The position numbers were made by a program, and so were the translations under genes. Source: Tridacna crocea (lineage: Eukaryota > Mollusca > Bivalvia > Cardiida > Cardiidae). From it: a stretch of DNA of 64,000 nucleotides. Positions 40,071 to 50,885 of the stretch are shown here, piece by piece (the first letter of the stretch is position 1; each line of letters opens with the position of its first letter). The stretch lies in assembly GCA_943736015.1 (NCBI GenBank), contig OX031070.1, positions 40,292,173-40,356,172 of the forward strand, in the 5' to 3' direction. The notes beneath the pieces are model-generated. The model had not been told where the DNA came from and ran no database searches. It saw nothing but the letters and a program-made list of their open reading frames with translations.

Positions 40071-40843
40071 ATGGCTTGTAACCATGCAGGCGTAAAAAAA
40101 TGGAACAACAAAATATTAATGCATAACATCAATGGCGCCGCGAAACAGTTGTTAAAAAAAAAAAAAGAAAATAGCACATTGCAGCGTTTTAAATTGACCA
40201 AAATAAATTTTTGCAGAACTCGGTGAGAAATGAATTGAGAAGTCTTAAATAATCTTTAGAATGCAGCTTAAAACAACAAAGAACCAGTAATGGTTAGACA
40301 CAATCATAGCCATTCTTTGGCGAAATTTGATATGATTTCAACTGGAGCTATGTAAAAATGCAGTTGTCATTCGAGAAACAACACAAGAAAATAGTATCAA
40401 AACCAGGTTCCAAATTACCAAATTGATATTAAAAATTGGATATGAAATGACCAAAGTGGGTACGAAATTATAACAAAGTAAAAGGAATAGGTGGGTACAA
40501 CATGACCAGAATTGTACGAAATGGCCTAGGTGCGACATGGCCTAGGTACGAAATGACTTGAAGACGAGTAAATAATACGGCCGCCTCCATAGGCACTTTT
40601 CAAAACCGAATTAAAATATAGTGTCACCACTCGCCACAAAAAAATGGTGGAGGGGGGGGGGGGGAAATGATTGATCAGTTTTTGCTTTTAAAATAAATTT
40701 CGAAATCAAAGGGTTTTAAGAAAAAATCTCCCTCTCTTTTTTGTTTTAATCGTTGAATCACATCCACGATACGAATCATGGTTTACACCAAAATAAATTT
40801 CGTACCGGTACATCGAAAAAATCTGTATACCAGCTTATCTATT
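40071..40843. other. No gene seen; short-motif array and G-run
   Basis: 40363-40560 contains repeated GAAATGACC / GGTACGAAAT units of ~15-17 bp like those at 35873. A pure G-run is at 40652-40664. No coding frame supported. Confidence 0.5.
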
Positions 40844-41290
40844 ACCACGCAGTCTCGAAGTTCAACAACCCCAAAAAAGATGCTTACAGTGGGAAAAGGA
40901 GAAAATCCATTTAACCCTTTCTCAAACGACAAACTTTTGGACTAGACCAAATTGAAAGCATTTGCAGACGACAATTCAACTCTTGCTGAAAAGATTATTT
41001 CTGTCTATGATAGGGTAGAAAACATTGTGGGAAAAGGTGAAAATGCTGGTTACCAGCATTTTCTCCTTTTCCCACAATGTTTTCAAAAGGCTACTATTCC
41101 AGACCCGTAAAAAACCAGAGATTGTTTGGGAAAGGGTTAATCAGCATTTTCTCCTTTTTCCACTATGTTTTCTACTATTACAAACATAGAAGTCATCGTT
41201 GGAGCTCTATTCAATATGAATGTGCCGTCTGTAAATGCTTTCAGTTTTGACAAAACCTTTCTAAAATTTTGTCGTTTGGTAAAGAGTTAA
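40844..41290 (+). mobile_element. Family A MITE split at its hairpin by another A MITE
   Basis: Outer copy: CTATTACCACGCAGTCTC to GGGAAAAGGAGAAAATCCAT, then resumes TCAGCATTTTCTCC to GTTTGGTAAAGAGTTAA. The inner insertion sits at the palindrome centre. Confidence 0.88.
40911..41140 (-). mobile_element. Family A TTAA MITE nested in another A
   Basis: Complete CCCTTTCCC-type copy (CCCTTTCTCAAACGAC) with TTAA on both sides, lying inside the A copy at 40844-41290. Confidence 0.92.
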
Positions 41291-41445
41291 CCAAACGAAT
41301 GCTTAACGCGGCAGAATTTTCTTTTACGGTCCATGTAGAGCGAGATCAGACTGCACCAAAAAACGGGGTCTGATCTTTCATCCGACTGTCTGATACGATA
41401 ATGTTTTTCGTCATCTTTTTTCTAGCACTCCCTCTCTGAAGTTTT
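41291..41445 (+). mobile_element. Family D' element, degenerate
   Basis: ACGAATGCTTAACGCGGCAG, GAGATCAGACTGCACC and GGGGTCTGATCTTTCATCCG. It begins at the TTAA shared with the A copy. Confidence 0.6.
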
Positions 41446-41452
41446 ATATAAT

Positions 41453-41715
41453 TGGCTTGCTACAAGCGAAAAACGGCATTCGGACATTTGCGTAAAGTGT
41501 CGTCTCGGATTAGCCTGCGCAGTCTGCGCAGGCTAATCCGAGACGGCACTTTACGCCTACATTAGATTTTGTGCTAAAGTAGACCCGTACAAAACAGAAA
41601 GTTACTTAAAAACGGAAAGTGTCGTTTCGGATCAGCCTGCGCGGACTGTGCGGGCTGATCCGAGACGACACTTTACGCAAATATCCGAATTTACCTTTTC
41701 GTGTGTTGCGGGCCA
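41453..41715. mobile_element. Family C palindromic MITE, copy 4
   Basis: TGGCTTGCTACAAGCGAAAA to CGTGTGTTGCGGGCCA. Both internal hairpins are near perfect (CTGCGCAGTCTGCGCAG and GCGCGGACTGTGCGGGC). Confidence 0.9.
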
Positions 41716-41932
41716 AATATCAGCTTACAACTTTGTCATCTGTTCTTTTGTTTCGAACATTGATTTTCGTGAGTCATGTTCTGTGACAACACAGGCAGAC
41801 CGGGGTCGAAACGACGTTTTTGCTATGGATAAATCTCTGCATGTCATAGGACCATTCTACTCTATGTTAGAGTCGATTGTTTGATAAAATGGTTCTAAGG
41901 ATTTCTCAGCTCAGCATGCGATGACTTGCTGG

Positions 41933-42161
41933 TTAACCATTACCACACAATCCCTCCTTTTGACGACCCTGAGAAAGAAGCCTTCAGAAAACATTGTTGG
42001 AAAAAAGGAGAAAATGCTGGTAACCAGCATTTTCTCCTTTTCCCAAAATGTTTTCTACCCTATTTATAAGCAAATGCATCATTTAAGCCAAACTGAAATT
42101 GTCGTCTGCAAATGCTTTGAATTTGGACGGAGCTAAATTTTGTCGTCTGGTAAAGGGTTAA
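41933..42161 (+). mobile_element. Family A TTAA MITE
   Basis: Complete; two extra A in the left hairpin arm (GGAAAAAAGGAG). Right TTAA is shared with the following copy. Confidence 0.9.
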
Positions 42162-42367
42162 CTCTTTACCACAAAATTCAGAGTTTTAACGACCCCGAGG
42201 AATAAGGAAAAAAAAAAAAAATGAAAATGCTGGTAACCTGCACATTTTTTTCCTTTTCCCACAATATTTTCAATCCTTTCAAAGACACTTCCATCACACG
42301 AGGCACATTTGAAATGTCGTCTGCAACTGCAGATCTATCTTTTTTATTTGCCTTGTGGTAAATAATT
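42158..42367 (+). mobile_element. Family A MITE, decayed
   Basis: CTCTTTACCACAAAATTC left end, poly(A) expansion in the left hairpin arm, GTCGTCTGCAACTGC right arm, TTGTGGTAAATAATT end. Confidence 0.75.
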
Positions 42368-42604
42368 ATATATCTTGGCGACCATAAAGATATTCCCTCC
42401 AAATTTACAAACCTTGTACATGTAAGTTAAAACGAAGAAACGCATTTCAAATTTCCGCCTCCCATATGCGTCAGTTCATTTCTTGAAAACAAACCCATTA
42501 ATTTACATAAAATTCATGAGTTCATGAATTTATTACAGTTATAAATAAATAAATAAATCGTTGGCTTGACATTTCTTGCCTGTATTCATACGCGCAGGTG
42601 TTTT

Positions 42605-42850
42605 TACCATCGGTTTAACGCCGTTTTCACACCTTTGGTTATATAACGACGGTCGGTGCACCTACATGTAACCATGTGCTTCCTGGCTTTCTCACGCCAG
42701 TAATGACACAACTTTCTTTCCAAGTCACTAGTTTTCTCATATGTATCAGAGTTGAGAGGGAAAAAATCGGCGGAAAGAATGTTTGCTGTAAACGGGTTTC
42801 GAACACGAAACACCCAGGTCACGTGTTAGATATACATGTACTAACCACTG
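42605..42850 (-). repeat. tRNA-derived SINE (minus), copy 1
   Basis: On minus: GTGGTTAGTACATG, then GTGTTCGAAACCCG (B-box-like), a body with TTCCGCCGATTTTTTCCC, and an end GGCGTTAAACCG. Body and order match 52256-52517. Confidence 0.65.
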
Positions 42851-42934
42851 TTTTCCTGTTTCTGAGAAAGAAATACTTTTATCGGCAAAATCGAAAATAT
42901 TTTTATTACAATACCATGTCCAACGTCTGGACAT

Positions 42935-43036
42935 GTAATATAAGTTGTTGTAATTCAATTCTCTGTTACTTGATCAATTTCAGAGAAGAAACAAAAGTGA
43001 TCAGTTAGAAGTTTTGCTGAGCGTATTCAGGAAATG
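42935..43036 (-). mobile_element. End fragment of the GCTGAG/CTCAGC element
   Basis: CTCTGTTACTTGATCAATTT and AAAAGTGATCAGTTAGAAGT, TTTTGCTGAGCG match the termini of the element at 56213-56778. Confidence 0.6.
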
Positions 43037-43110
43037 TCGATCAAAAGACAATAATTATCGATGAAATTTAAATCATTACCATATAATCCCTGCTTTTACA
43101 AACATAACCC
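43020..43110 (+). repeat. Block duplicated at 45659-45745 (includes A-element left end)
   Basis: TATTCAGGAAATGTCGATCA, ATTATCGATGAAAT and ATCATTACCATATAATCCC recur in the same order at 45659. The A copy here is cut off after about 40 bp. Confidence 0.6.
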
Positions 43111-43116
43111 AAGCAC

Positions 43117-43264
43117 TGCTGTTTCAAAATAATGTTTTGGGAAATACTATCTCCTTATCGAACAGTGTAGATCAGAGATCAGACTGCACGTTTTGTGCAG
43201 TCTGATCTTGATCTACACTGTCCGCAAAAGGTCAGCGAGTCGCGCTAAGGAACCAAAGGGTTAA
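43117..43264 (-). mobile_element. Family D' TTAA element, half
   Basis: TATCGAACAGTGTAGATCAG, AGATCAGACTGCACGTTTTG hairpin, CCGCAAAAGGTCAGCGAGTC, AACCAAAGGG + TTAA. Confidence 0.7.
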
Positions 43265-43369
43265 TACATGTCGATGGTATATTGTACCAAGTAAGTCATC
43301 ACATTATTTATGGTTCCTTAAAATCCATTTTATCTTATAACCGAGTGAAACATGTGGTAGACTGGTCCT

Positions 43370-43470
43370 TTTACACGCATAAAATTGACAAATAGAAAAA
43401 AAGTATCGACCCAGGCCAGCCAGCGCGGAATGCACAGTTTGACCTGAATCGATATGTTTCGCAGATATAT
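43370..43470 (+). mobile_element. Family D fragment
   Basis: AAAAAGTATCGACCCAGGCC and CACAGTTTGACCTGAATCGA. Its right side abuts an A copy at TTAA. Confidence 0.5.
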
Positions 43471-43699
43471 TAACCCATTACCACACAGTCCCTACTTTTG
43501 ACGCCTCTGAGAAAGAAGCCTTTAGAAAACATTGTGGGAAATGGAGAAAATGCTGGCAACCAGCATTTTCTCCTTTTCCCACAATGTTTTCTACCATTCA
43601 CAAAACAAATTTCAAACTTTCAGTCACTTTTTATTATGTCAGCAGCGAATGCTTTTGATTTGGACAAATCTAAAATTTTGTCGTTTGATAATGAGTTAA
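43470..43699 (+). mobile_element. Family A TTAA MITE abutting family F
   Basis: Complete 230-bp copy; right TTAA 43696-43699 is the boundary of family F copy 3a. Confidence 0.9.
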
Positions 43700-44071
43700 G
43701 GTAGGAGACCTGTCATACTTCTAGTGCAACATGGAATACAATTTCTTGATAATTGATAAATACGGACTTATACAGATATACGTAATATTTTTATATATTT
43801 TCAACCGACCAGAAATTCCTCTGATTTCTATCTTAAAAAATATCTTTTAAAACGTTTGTTATTTTCTAGAAAAGGGAGGTAATTATTCTCCCTTTTATAA
43901 CAAGAATATAGTGGTTCTAGATTTATAAATGATAATTCTAAGAAGGAAAAAATGGAAAAAAAGTGCCTCGGTTAAATTTGTACAATAATACTCATTTCTA
44001 ATCATAGTAAATTTTGGAGGGCAATTTTATAGTGGAAATAGCTGTTTTCTATTACGGGTCCTCTACGTTAA
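43696..44071 (-). mobile_element. Family F element, copy 3a
   Basis: Inverted orientation: TAGAAAAGGGAGGTAATTAT, TTTATAAATGATAATTC, ACAATAATACTCATTTCTAA. Shares TTAA 44068-44071 with copy 3b. Confidence 0.82.
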
Positions 44072-44447
44072 GGTAAGACCGGTGTAATGGAAAACAGCTA
44101 TTTCCACTGAAATATCATCCTGCAAAATTAGCTATAATTAAAAATGAGTATTATTGAACTACTTTCACCTTTTCATTTTTTCCACTTTTTCCTTTTTTGA
44201 ATTATCATTTATAAATCTAAAACCACTATATTCTCAATTCAAACACAGATAATAATTACCTCCCTTTTCAGAAAACTAACAAAAGTATCGGAAAATAGTT
44301 TCAAGATAGACATAAACGGAATTTCTGATACACTAAAATGTGCAAAAATATTATTTCTGCATAAATCCTTATTTATCTTTATTTATCAACCAATTAGAAT
44401 TTTTGCCCAATGTTCACTGGAAGTGCATTACACAGGTCTTACCTTAA
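44068..44447 (+). mobile_element. Family F element, copy 3b
   Basis: TTAAGGTAAGACCGGTG to CACAGGTCTTACC + TTAA. With copy 3a it makes a ~750-bp inverted repeat with no spacer. Confidence 0.85.
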
Positions 44448-44799
44448 ACCCGCTTTTCAAAGAGTAAGGCAGAATTATAAGTGTTTACGTATGAAAACAT
44501 AGATTGAAGCAGCGTGTTTCATAATACAAATATTATTTTTTCACTTGTCATTGGGATTTTAGTACATCATTAAAACGAGAATTGCAGTGTCGTTAACATT
44601 TACATACTGATTTAATTCCCATTGCTTATCCTTGGCGAAAAGGCCCTGTAATCTTTTTTGGAGGTAAATTGATAACTATAATTTTCTGCACACAGTATAG
44701 ATGAAGATCTGCCTGCACAGGCTGTGCTTGTCCCGTTCTGTGTGATGCTTTTAAATTTTTCGATGTTTTCAGATTTTGTGCTGAAAGATAATTGGTGCC
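44448..44799. other. No gene seen; family D end
   Basis: AAACCCGCTTTTCAAAGAG at 44447 is a family D terminus. 44690-44740 has a weak hairpin. The rest is unassigned. Confidence 0.4.
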
Positions 44800-44886
44800 A
44801 AAAGGAAGGAAGGAAGGGAGGGAGGCAAGGAAGGAAGGGAGGGAGGGAGGTAAGGAAGGAAGGAAGGAAGGAAGGAAGGAAGGAAG
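44800..44886 (+). repeat. (GGAA)n microsatellite
   Basis: GGAA/GGGA tetranucleotide run; Lys/Glu- and Pro/Leu-rich frames across it are artefacts. Confidence 0.97.
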
Positions 44887-45462
44887 ATTGAATTTGATTC
44901 ATCTGCAAAAAGATTCGACCCAGGTCAGCCCGCGTAGATTTTTTTTTGGCTTGTGGCCAATTTCAAATATGTCAAGTCGAATCTTTCTTTCTATCAGTTT
45001 GGTAATTCAACAACATTTGTTTCATGAACCCCTAATCGTGTGATGACTTGGAATAATTGACCAGAGAAATAATTTTCAAACGCTCTTTTACCAAAGAACA
45101 TCCTCATTTTATCTTTTTTTTTTTAATCTTTGAATACCAATATATGTTCTGTGTAGTCTGATCTTGACCCACACTGTCTGTCAAAGCACAGCGAGTTGTT
45201 TAGTCGCGCTAAGAGTTAAATTAGCGTCAACAACCAGGGTGAACCACCTAATCATCATACTTTTACGATATTTACCAATAACAATAAAAGATATATAACT
45301 TATCGATACAGTCTGTCGATCACATAATTTATGGAAAAAATTGCAACAGTGGCTAAAAGTACATAAACTTTTATTGTCATGGCTTAGTGCTGTAAACTGT
45401 TATTATGCTATTATCATTTTACACTGAATTGGCCTAAGAAACAAATATATAATTGATTTATC
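44887..45462. other. No gene seen; D and D' fragments
   Basis: 44899-44935 (AAAAAGATTCGACCCAGGTC) is a D fragment. 45145-45216 (TGTAGTCTGATCTTGACCC to CGCGCTAAGAGTTAA) is a D' right half. Confidence 0.45.
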
Positions 45463-45660
45463 TTAATCCTTTTGGCAGCTATGTGGACGGTGTAGGTCAA
45501 GATCAGACTGCACAGAACATGCAGTCTGATCTCGGATTTCGACTGTCTGATAAAGGGATACTATTCCCACAAAACTAAAGTTTGAAATCACAATATTTTG
45601 TTGTTGTTTTCCTATATAATTGCAAATTTCATTTTAGTTATTTATGAGGATACGGGTAAA
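45463..45660 (+). mobile_element. Family D' TTAA element
   Basis: TTAATCCTTTTGGCAGCTAT, AAGATCAGACTGCACAGAAC hairpin, GACTGTCTGATAAAGGGATA, TTATGAGGATACGGG. The right TTAA has decayed. Confidence 0.7.
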
Positions 45661-45719
45661 TATTCAGGAAATGTCCATCACAAAACAACAGTTATCGATG
45701 AAATGAGGTTCGTAGTTAT

Positions 45720-45952
45720 TTAAATCATTACCACACAATCCCTGCTTTTGACGACCCTGAGAAAGAAGCCTGTAGAAAACATTGTGAGAAAAGGAGAAAA
45801 TGCTGGTAACCAGCATTTTCTCCTTTTCCCACAATGTTTTCTATCCTTTACAAAGCAAATTTCAAATTTTCAGTCAAGTTTATTTCTTTTTTGATCTGCA
45901 AATGCTTTCGATTTGAATGAACCTAAACTTTTGTTGTTTGGTAATGAGTTAA
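45720..45952 (+). mobile_element. Family A TTAA MITE
   Basis: Left TTAA is followed by ATCATTACCACACAATCCC; right GGTAATGAGTTAA. Hairpin with one mismatch (GTGAGAAAAGG). Confidence 0.88.
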
Positions 45953-46025
45953 AAAAAATTCTTGTTTGGGGAAAAACTGCAGAAATTGAAATGCAGAATT
46001 ATATCCATATTTTTCATGAGTGTAG

Positions 46026-46850
46026 GACAAAACCCCCCTAGGACAAAACCCCCCTAGGATAAAACCCCCATGGACAACCCCCCCAGGACAAAACCCCCAT
46101 AGGATAAAACCCCCCTAGGACAAAACCCCCATCATATATAAAAAGCATATAAATTTGAGAAAACACACAGAATTTGCAAACAGTTTTAAAGTATTCAAAA
46201 CAAGTCTCTTTGATTTAAGAAAAAAAATCAAACATGAAAGGCAAAAAATGATTTAGATACTATCTTATTTTAATTTGTACCTCAAGTTTGTTGATAATTT
46301 CTATTGATATATCGGTTCGATATATCAACACCTATGCAGACTTGGGCAAGACAGGTGTTGAGAAGGGATTAAGACACCTGATTTGCAAGTTTACACCTGT
46401 CATATTCACTAATATCTAGTAGTAGATTTGAACATATAAAAGCACCAAATAAGAAAAAAAATCCTTTGATTAATATATAAATGATTTTTTCCATTGTATG
46501 AATGCATTTATAATTTATTATGAATTCATTATGAATGTATTAAGAAAAAACACATTTTTGGTCATAAAGCAAAATTTTAAGAAAAAAACACATTTTTGAT
46601 CATAAAGCACAATTTAAAGAAAAAAAAAAAATTCATATCAAATCAATTTAACTTATACAAAAACATTATTTTTTACAACCCCCACAAATATTTAAAGCAG
46701 TAAATTTTATTCAACTTTAAAATGATTGTACAAAAAGAATCATTTTAAAACCATGGGGGTTTTGTCCACTTTTCAGTTAAGGGTATGGGGGTTTTGTCCA
46801 GGGGGGGGGGGTTTGTCCAGGGGGGTTTTGTCCTAGGGGGGTTTTGTCCG
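46026..46850. mobile_element. Element with inverted GGACAAAACCCCCC arrays
   Basis: The left end carries about eight units of GGACAAAACCCCC(CTA) (46026-46131). The right end carries the complement, GGGGGTTTTGTCC, about five times (46752-46850). The AT-rich ~620-bp interior holds TTGATATATCGGTTCGATAT. No coding frame. No flanking duplication identified. Confidence 0.65.
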
Positions 46851-46961
46851 TGCCCCATTTTTCAACGGTATGAAATAAATAAATTCGCCTGTAATTTGAG
46901 CCTCCAATTGTGTACTGTTGGCTGTACAGATTGTCCGGCTAAATTAGCGAAACAAGTTTGC

Positions 46962-47457
46962 TTCTTTCAAAAAGAAGCCAGGAGAGGTCAGCATCAATGT
47001 TTTCAAATAGTTTATTGGCTTTCAATTTCAATATATTTTGGTACATGTAAACAAACGAGTAAAAAAAGCCGCTGCGTAGAAACCTCATATGCTTTACATG
47101 ACGGTAATTTGACCTTCTTGTCGCGTTTTCAAGTTGCATGTTCTTGTCCAGCGGTCCTATTTGTCTTTTTGAACGAAATTCTTCTTTATTTTTTTCTTCT
47201 GCTTGGAATATTTGCTCAATTAAAAAAAAAACTACAACTATTACAGGGGTTATTTTTAGCCTTGGCAAATTACTAAATTAAATATTTTTTTTGAAATTCG
47301 TCATTTATAAAAATAAATCAAGTCTATTTCCTGTTTCGTTTTCAAGTTTTTTATTTCGCTTTATTTACAAAACCATGACGAAACAGACTGTGTATCAGAA
47401 CAATTACGCTAGAAGAAACAGAATTAGACAGCAAATTCTGATGACCTCTCCAATGAT
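46962..47457 (+). repeat. Family P dispersed repeat, copy 2
   Basis: Longest copy. TTTTCAAATAGTTTATTGGC, TTTGGTACATGTAAACAAAC, AAACCTCATATGCTTTACAT, TTTACAAAACCATGACG, AGACAGCAAATTCTGATG. A 109-codon minus frame inside has no recognised product and is not kept in the other copies. Confidence 0.72.
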
Positions 47458-47988
47458 TGATTGATTGATTTGTAGGTTTATAAGGTCCCTCCTTGCTCTA
47501 GGCATATTTGGTATGAACCCCAGGATGCAACCCACCATCCCGTTAAAATGTTTTTTAGACAATCGAAAAGGGTTGATTTACTATTTTTTTGGGGGGAGTT
47601 ACATTTATTCTCCCGAGAAACAGGATCAAAACTTTAAAATTTGGTTTCAAAGATTATGTGCACCAATAGCAATTTCGCGAGAAAAAAAAATTAGGTGCTC
47701 ATAATGAATATTGATTAGTGTGTTTTGATAGTTGAAGACAGACCCAACTATCAATGGTAACAGGACGTTTCGTCCCCAAGACGTTTCCCCCCTGGTCGTT
47801 TCCCCCCTGGTCGTTTCGCCTCTATTTTTCACCCCTAGTCGTCTCCAATGAAACTTTCAAGCCGATTATAAATACTCGAATAGTGCTATTTCAAAAAAAA
47901 AAATTCAGAATTTTTTCCCTTATCCGATATTACAGATCCAAGATCAGACCGCACGTTGTGTGCAGTCTGATCTTGATCTACACTTGAT
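47458..47988. other. No gene seen; short GTTTCGTCCCC motif cluster
   Basis: (GATT)n at 47458-47470. 47765-47850 has GACGTTTCCCCCCTGGTCG-type units repeated about five times. A D' hairpin is at 47937-47983. Confidence 0.5.
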
Positions 47989-48211
47989 TACCAAACAATT
48001 CGTAGTTTTTTCACACTACAGAGAAAGAAGGCGTTTGAAAACATTGTGGGAAAAGGAGAAAATGCTGGTAACCAGCATTTTCTCCTTTTCCCACAATGTT
48101 TTCTACCCTATCAGAGACCGACAGCAAATTTGTACCAACTTTGAATTCGTGGTCTGCAGATGCTAACGACTTTTGAAGAGTCGAAAAAAATTGTCGTTTC
48201 GGAAAGGGTCG
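47989..48211 (+). mobile_element. Family A MITE, ends decayed
   Basis: GATTACCAAACAATTCG and GTCGTTTCGGAAAGGGTCGA ends; hairpin perfect. Confidence 0.82.
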
Positions 48212-48330
48212 ACGCCGTTTTCAACGTAATTTCGTTTATATAACGGCTGTCAGTGCACATATCTATGCATTTTTTAATATCCTGGCTTATCCTACACCAA
48301 ACCACTGTTCGCTTTCGATCGTCTCTCTCT
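48212..48330 (-). repeat. SINE fragment (same family as 42605)
   Basis: ACGCCGTTTTCAACG, ATATAACGGCTGTCAGTGCA and TATCCTGGCTTATCC match the 3' body of the SINE at 42605. The head is missing. Confidence 0.5.
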
Positions 48331-49414
48331 AGTTTTTTTTCTCTATGACATCCCCAACTTTCAGCTGCAGGTCGAGCAAGAGTTACTCTCCTTGGAACTT
48401 ATCGATTATCTGGTCCGAAAGGATTTCCGATAACGGCCTGTCATATAGGATTCAGAAGGGAAAATTTTTTGATCGACTAAAACACATTTTTCTTCTAAAA
48501 TGATTAAAATCTATAACGTCGTGAAGTATTCTGTAATATCTCTACTTTACTTCAATATAATTTTAATTCCTGTAGCAAAATGGGAAGTTGCGTCCATTTT
48601 GATTTAAAGTTACTGACCCATTGTCCTTCTTATTTCCATATAAAGGTTTAAGAAATTTGCTCTTGCGCCGTTTTTGACGCTCAATAACATAAAAATGAAT
48701 TGCAAGCAAAAAATCTATAACGTCTTGAAGTATTCTATGTTTTGTTGTGATTATGATCAAAGTATTCGTTTACATTTGTGAAATTGAGATCTTGCGTCCA
48801 TTTTAGTTTAAAAACGACACTATCGTTAATTTTTGTATAAAAAATGCAGTATCGAGCAAAGTGAGATTTTAAGACTGGGTGAAAAGATTTAGCAACGGAT
48901 AAAGGGAAGATAAGAACTGATGACATGATAACCTTGTCTGTATTGTTTTGTTAAACCTGGATCCTGTTTTTACACATTGTCCAAATATATAATGATTGTA
49001 TTTATCATTTTTATACATGTACGTGTATATTATTTGCATCAGTGAAAACTTTTAAGAGATTTGTAAAAACCATTATTTTCCCAGTATCGTCTTTTTTAAT
49101 TCTTTTTGGAAAATAATTTCAATTTAGTTAGCATAAATTTCTTTAAAATGCATTTTTATTTATTTATTTATTTTTTTTTTCTTTATTTCTAAAGAAGATT
49201 GAATTTGTTGTACTATTGGATCATTATAGTAATTATGCAGTCAATAGACCAGTAACAAACTGTACAAAACAAGCAGTCTGATCCTGGGCCGAATCGGTTT
49301 TATCTTATGTGTCGAAATTCTTTTGGCTTAAAAAAATTGACGTATCAATATCAATATGTGACTAAAATCAGCAGAAAACAATTTGCGTTTTGAGAGTATT
49401 GATGTGACCCGTAC
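48331..49414. other. No gene recognised
   Basis: About 1.1 kb. ATCTATAACGTCGTGAAGTA and ATCTATAACGTCTTGAAGTA (48512 and 48712) head two imperfect ~200-bp direct repeats (TTGCGTCCATTTT, ATTTAAAGTT / AGTTTAAAAA). A weak D' trace is at 49240-49290. No coding signal. Confidence 0.4.
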
Positions 49415-49634
49415 AGCTTACTCCCGAATTTCAACGGTCCTGCATAAAACCTTTTGAAAATATTGTGAGAAAAGGAGAAATACCAATATCCAGTATTGAT
49501 TCCTTTTCCTACAATGTTTTCTACTCTTTTAAAGTGAAGAATATCAATTTAGCTACATTTGATTTATTTTCTGAAATTGCTTTTTTTCTAAGTTGGTGAA
49601 GTCAAAAAGTTCTCCATATGGGAAAAGATTTTAA
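49415..49634 (+). mobile_element. Degenerate family A MITE
   Basis: CTTACTCCCGAATTTCAACG, AAAATATTGTGAGAAAAGG, ATATCCAGTATTGATTCC and ATATGGGAAAAGATTTTA. Confidence 0.65.
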
Positions 49635-50885
49635 ATTATTGACTTTTGAAAACACATGAGAGGGAGAAAATACATGTGATCAGGTTGAAAATAGCGAGGA
49701 AATTTGAATATGTGAGCTGTCGCCATAAAATACTTTTGAAAATGCATTAATCATCACACATTTGCAAGTAAAGAGCTAAAGAGAGAAGGCGGCAAATTGG
49801 ACTTCCTTATACAAGATCTTGTTAAACTTGACTTTAAATCCTTATAAATAATCTCATAAAAAAATTATGATCTTAGTTTAAACATTTAGTTTTAATTTAT
49901 TCAATATACTAACATCATTCATTTGCAACAACATGTATTGCGAAAAGGATTGAAACGAAAGCATCAAAGCTTATATAGTTCCTCTCCCTACATGTACTTT
50001 CTTTCCGATTACCCCGTATAAATGTATCAATGTATACCATTACGTAACACCAATCAAGATACCCGATAGGCGTCTTATCTAACAGTGCGACTCGGTCATC
50101 ATCGGAGAACTCCGGCACAATGCAAACGATCAGGGAAAAAGAAAGAAAATACGATAGTTGCTTTAAAAAGGTGTAAAAAGGGCTAAAAATATATTTTCTA
50201 AATGACTGAAAACTATGCCATATTAAAGAACAATAAATAAGCTTTCTGACTTCCCTGAAGATAATTTTGATTTTCCAACAATATTGTGCAGGCTGATTTA
50301 TGTTTACCGTGTGCTCACAAAACCACTGACTTCTTCTAAAAAATGACGAAATTATTTTAAAAAAGAACTGACCTATTGAACATAAAGGTTAAAAAATATA
50401 ATTTGTATATGGTTGGTTTGTTTATGATAGATCAGACAATACCTGTGTGGGCTGATCTACCACCACACTTTCCCCAGCCTAATATACATTTACGTACATG
50501 TATTTGTGACGATGCTATGCAAAACAATTACAATAAAATGCAGTCTGTTGACTATGTAATAGCTCTATGCAACAGGTTGGAGATTAATGTTTTCAAAAAC
50601 ATTGTAACAAGAGAAGCCTCTTCATAATATCCTTAACTTTGTTAGCTATATTAGCTATTCAGAAATATATCAAACCGAAGTATTTTTACTATTGTACCAT
50701 TTTTGTTGATAAATCAATAAAAATATCAGAGATTGAATTCAAAATTATGATGAAAAAATCAGAGATAAAATTCCAAAGATGCAGTAAACATATGTGCTGT
50801 TACATTTCGAGCGTTCGTGTCGCGCTCCTCCCCCGGCTTTAGTCTCATCATAAGAAACTTGTACTGCGGATATTTTTCTTTTTTT
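49635..50885. other. No gene recognised
   Basis: About 1.25 kb of AT-rich sequence with no named repeat. Short frames at 49915-50118 (-) and 50376-50627 (+) lack an ATG at the boundary or any recognised similarity; left uncalled. Confidence 0.35.

Noticed and set aside
46939-47268. 109-codon minus frame
   Set aside because: Inside family P; the copies at 32738 and 52737 do not preserve it.
46785-47276. 163-codon plus frame, longest after the three genes
   Set aside because: It begins in a G-run array, crosses the end of the GGACAAAACCCC element and enters family P; no domain, and not conserved in the other P copies.
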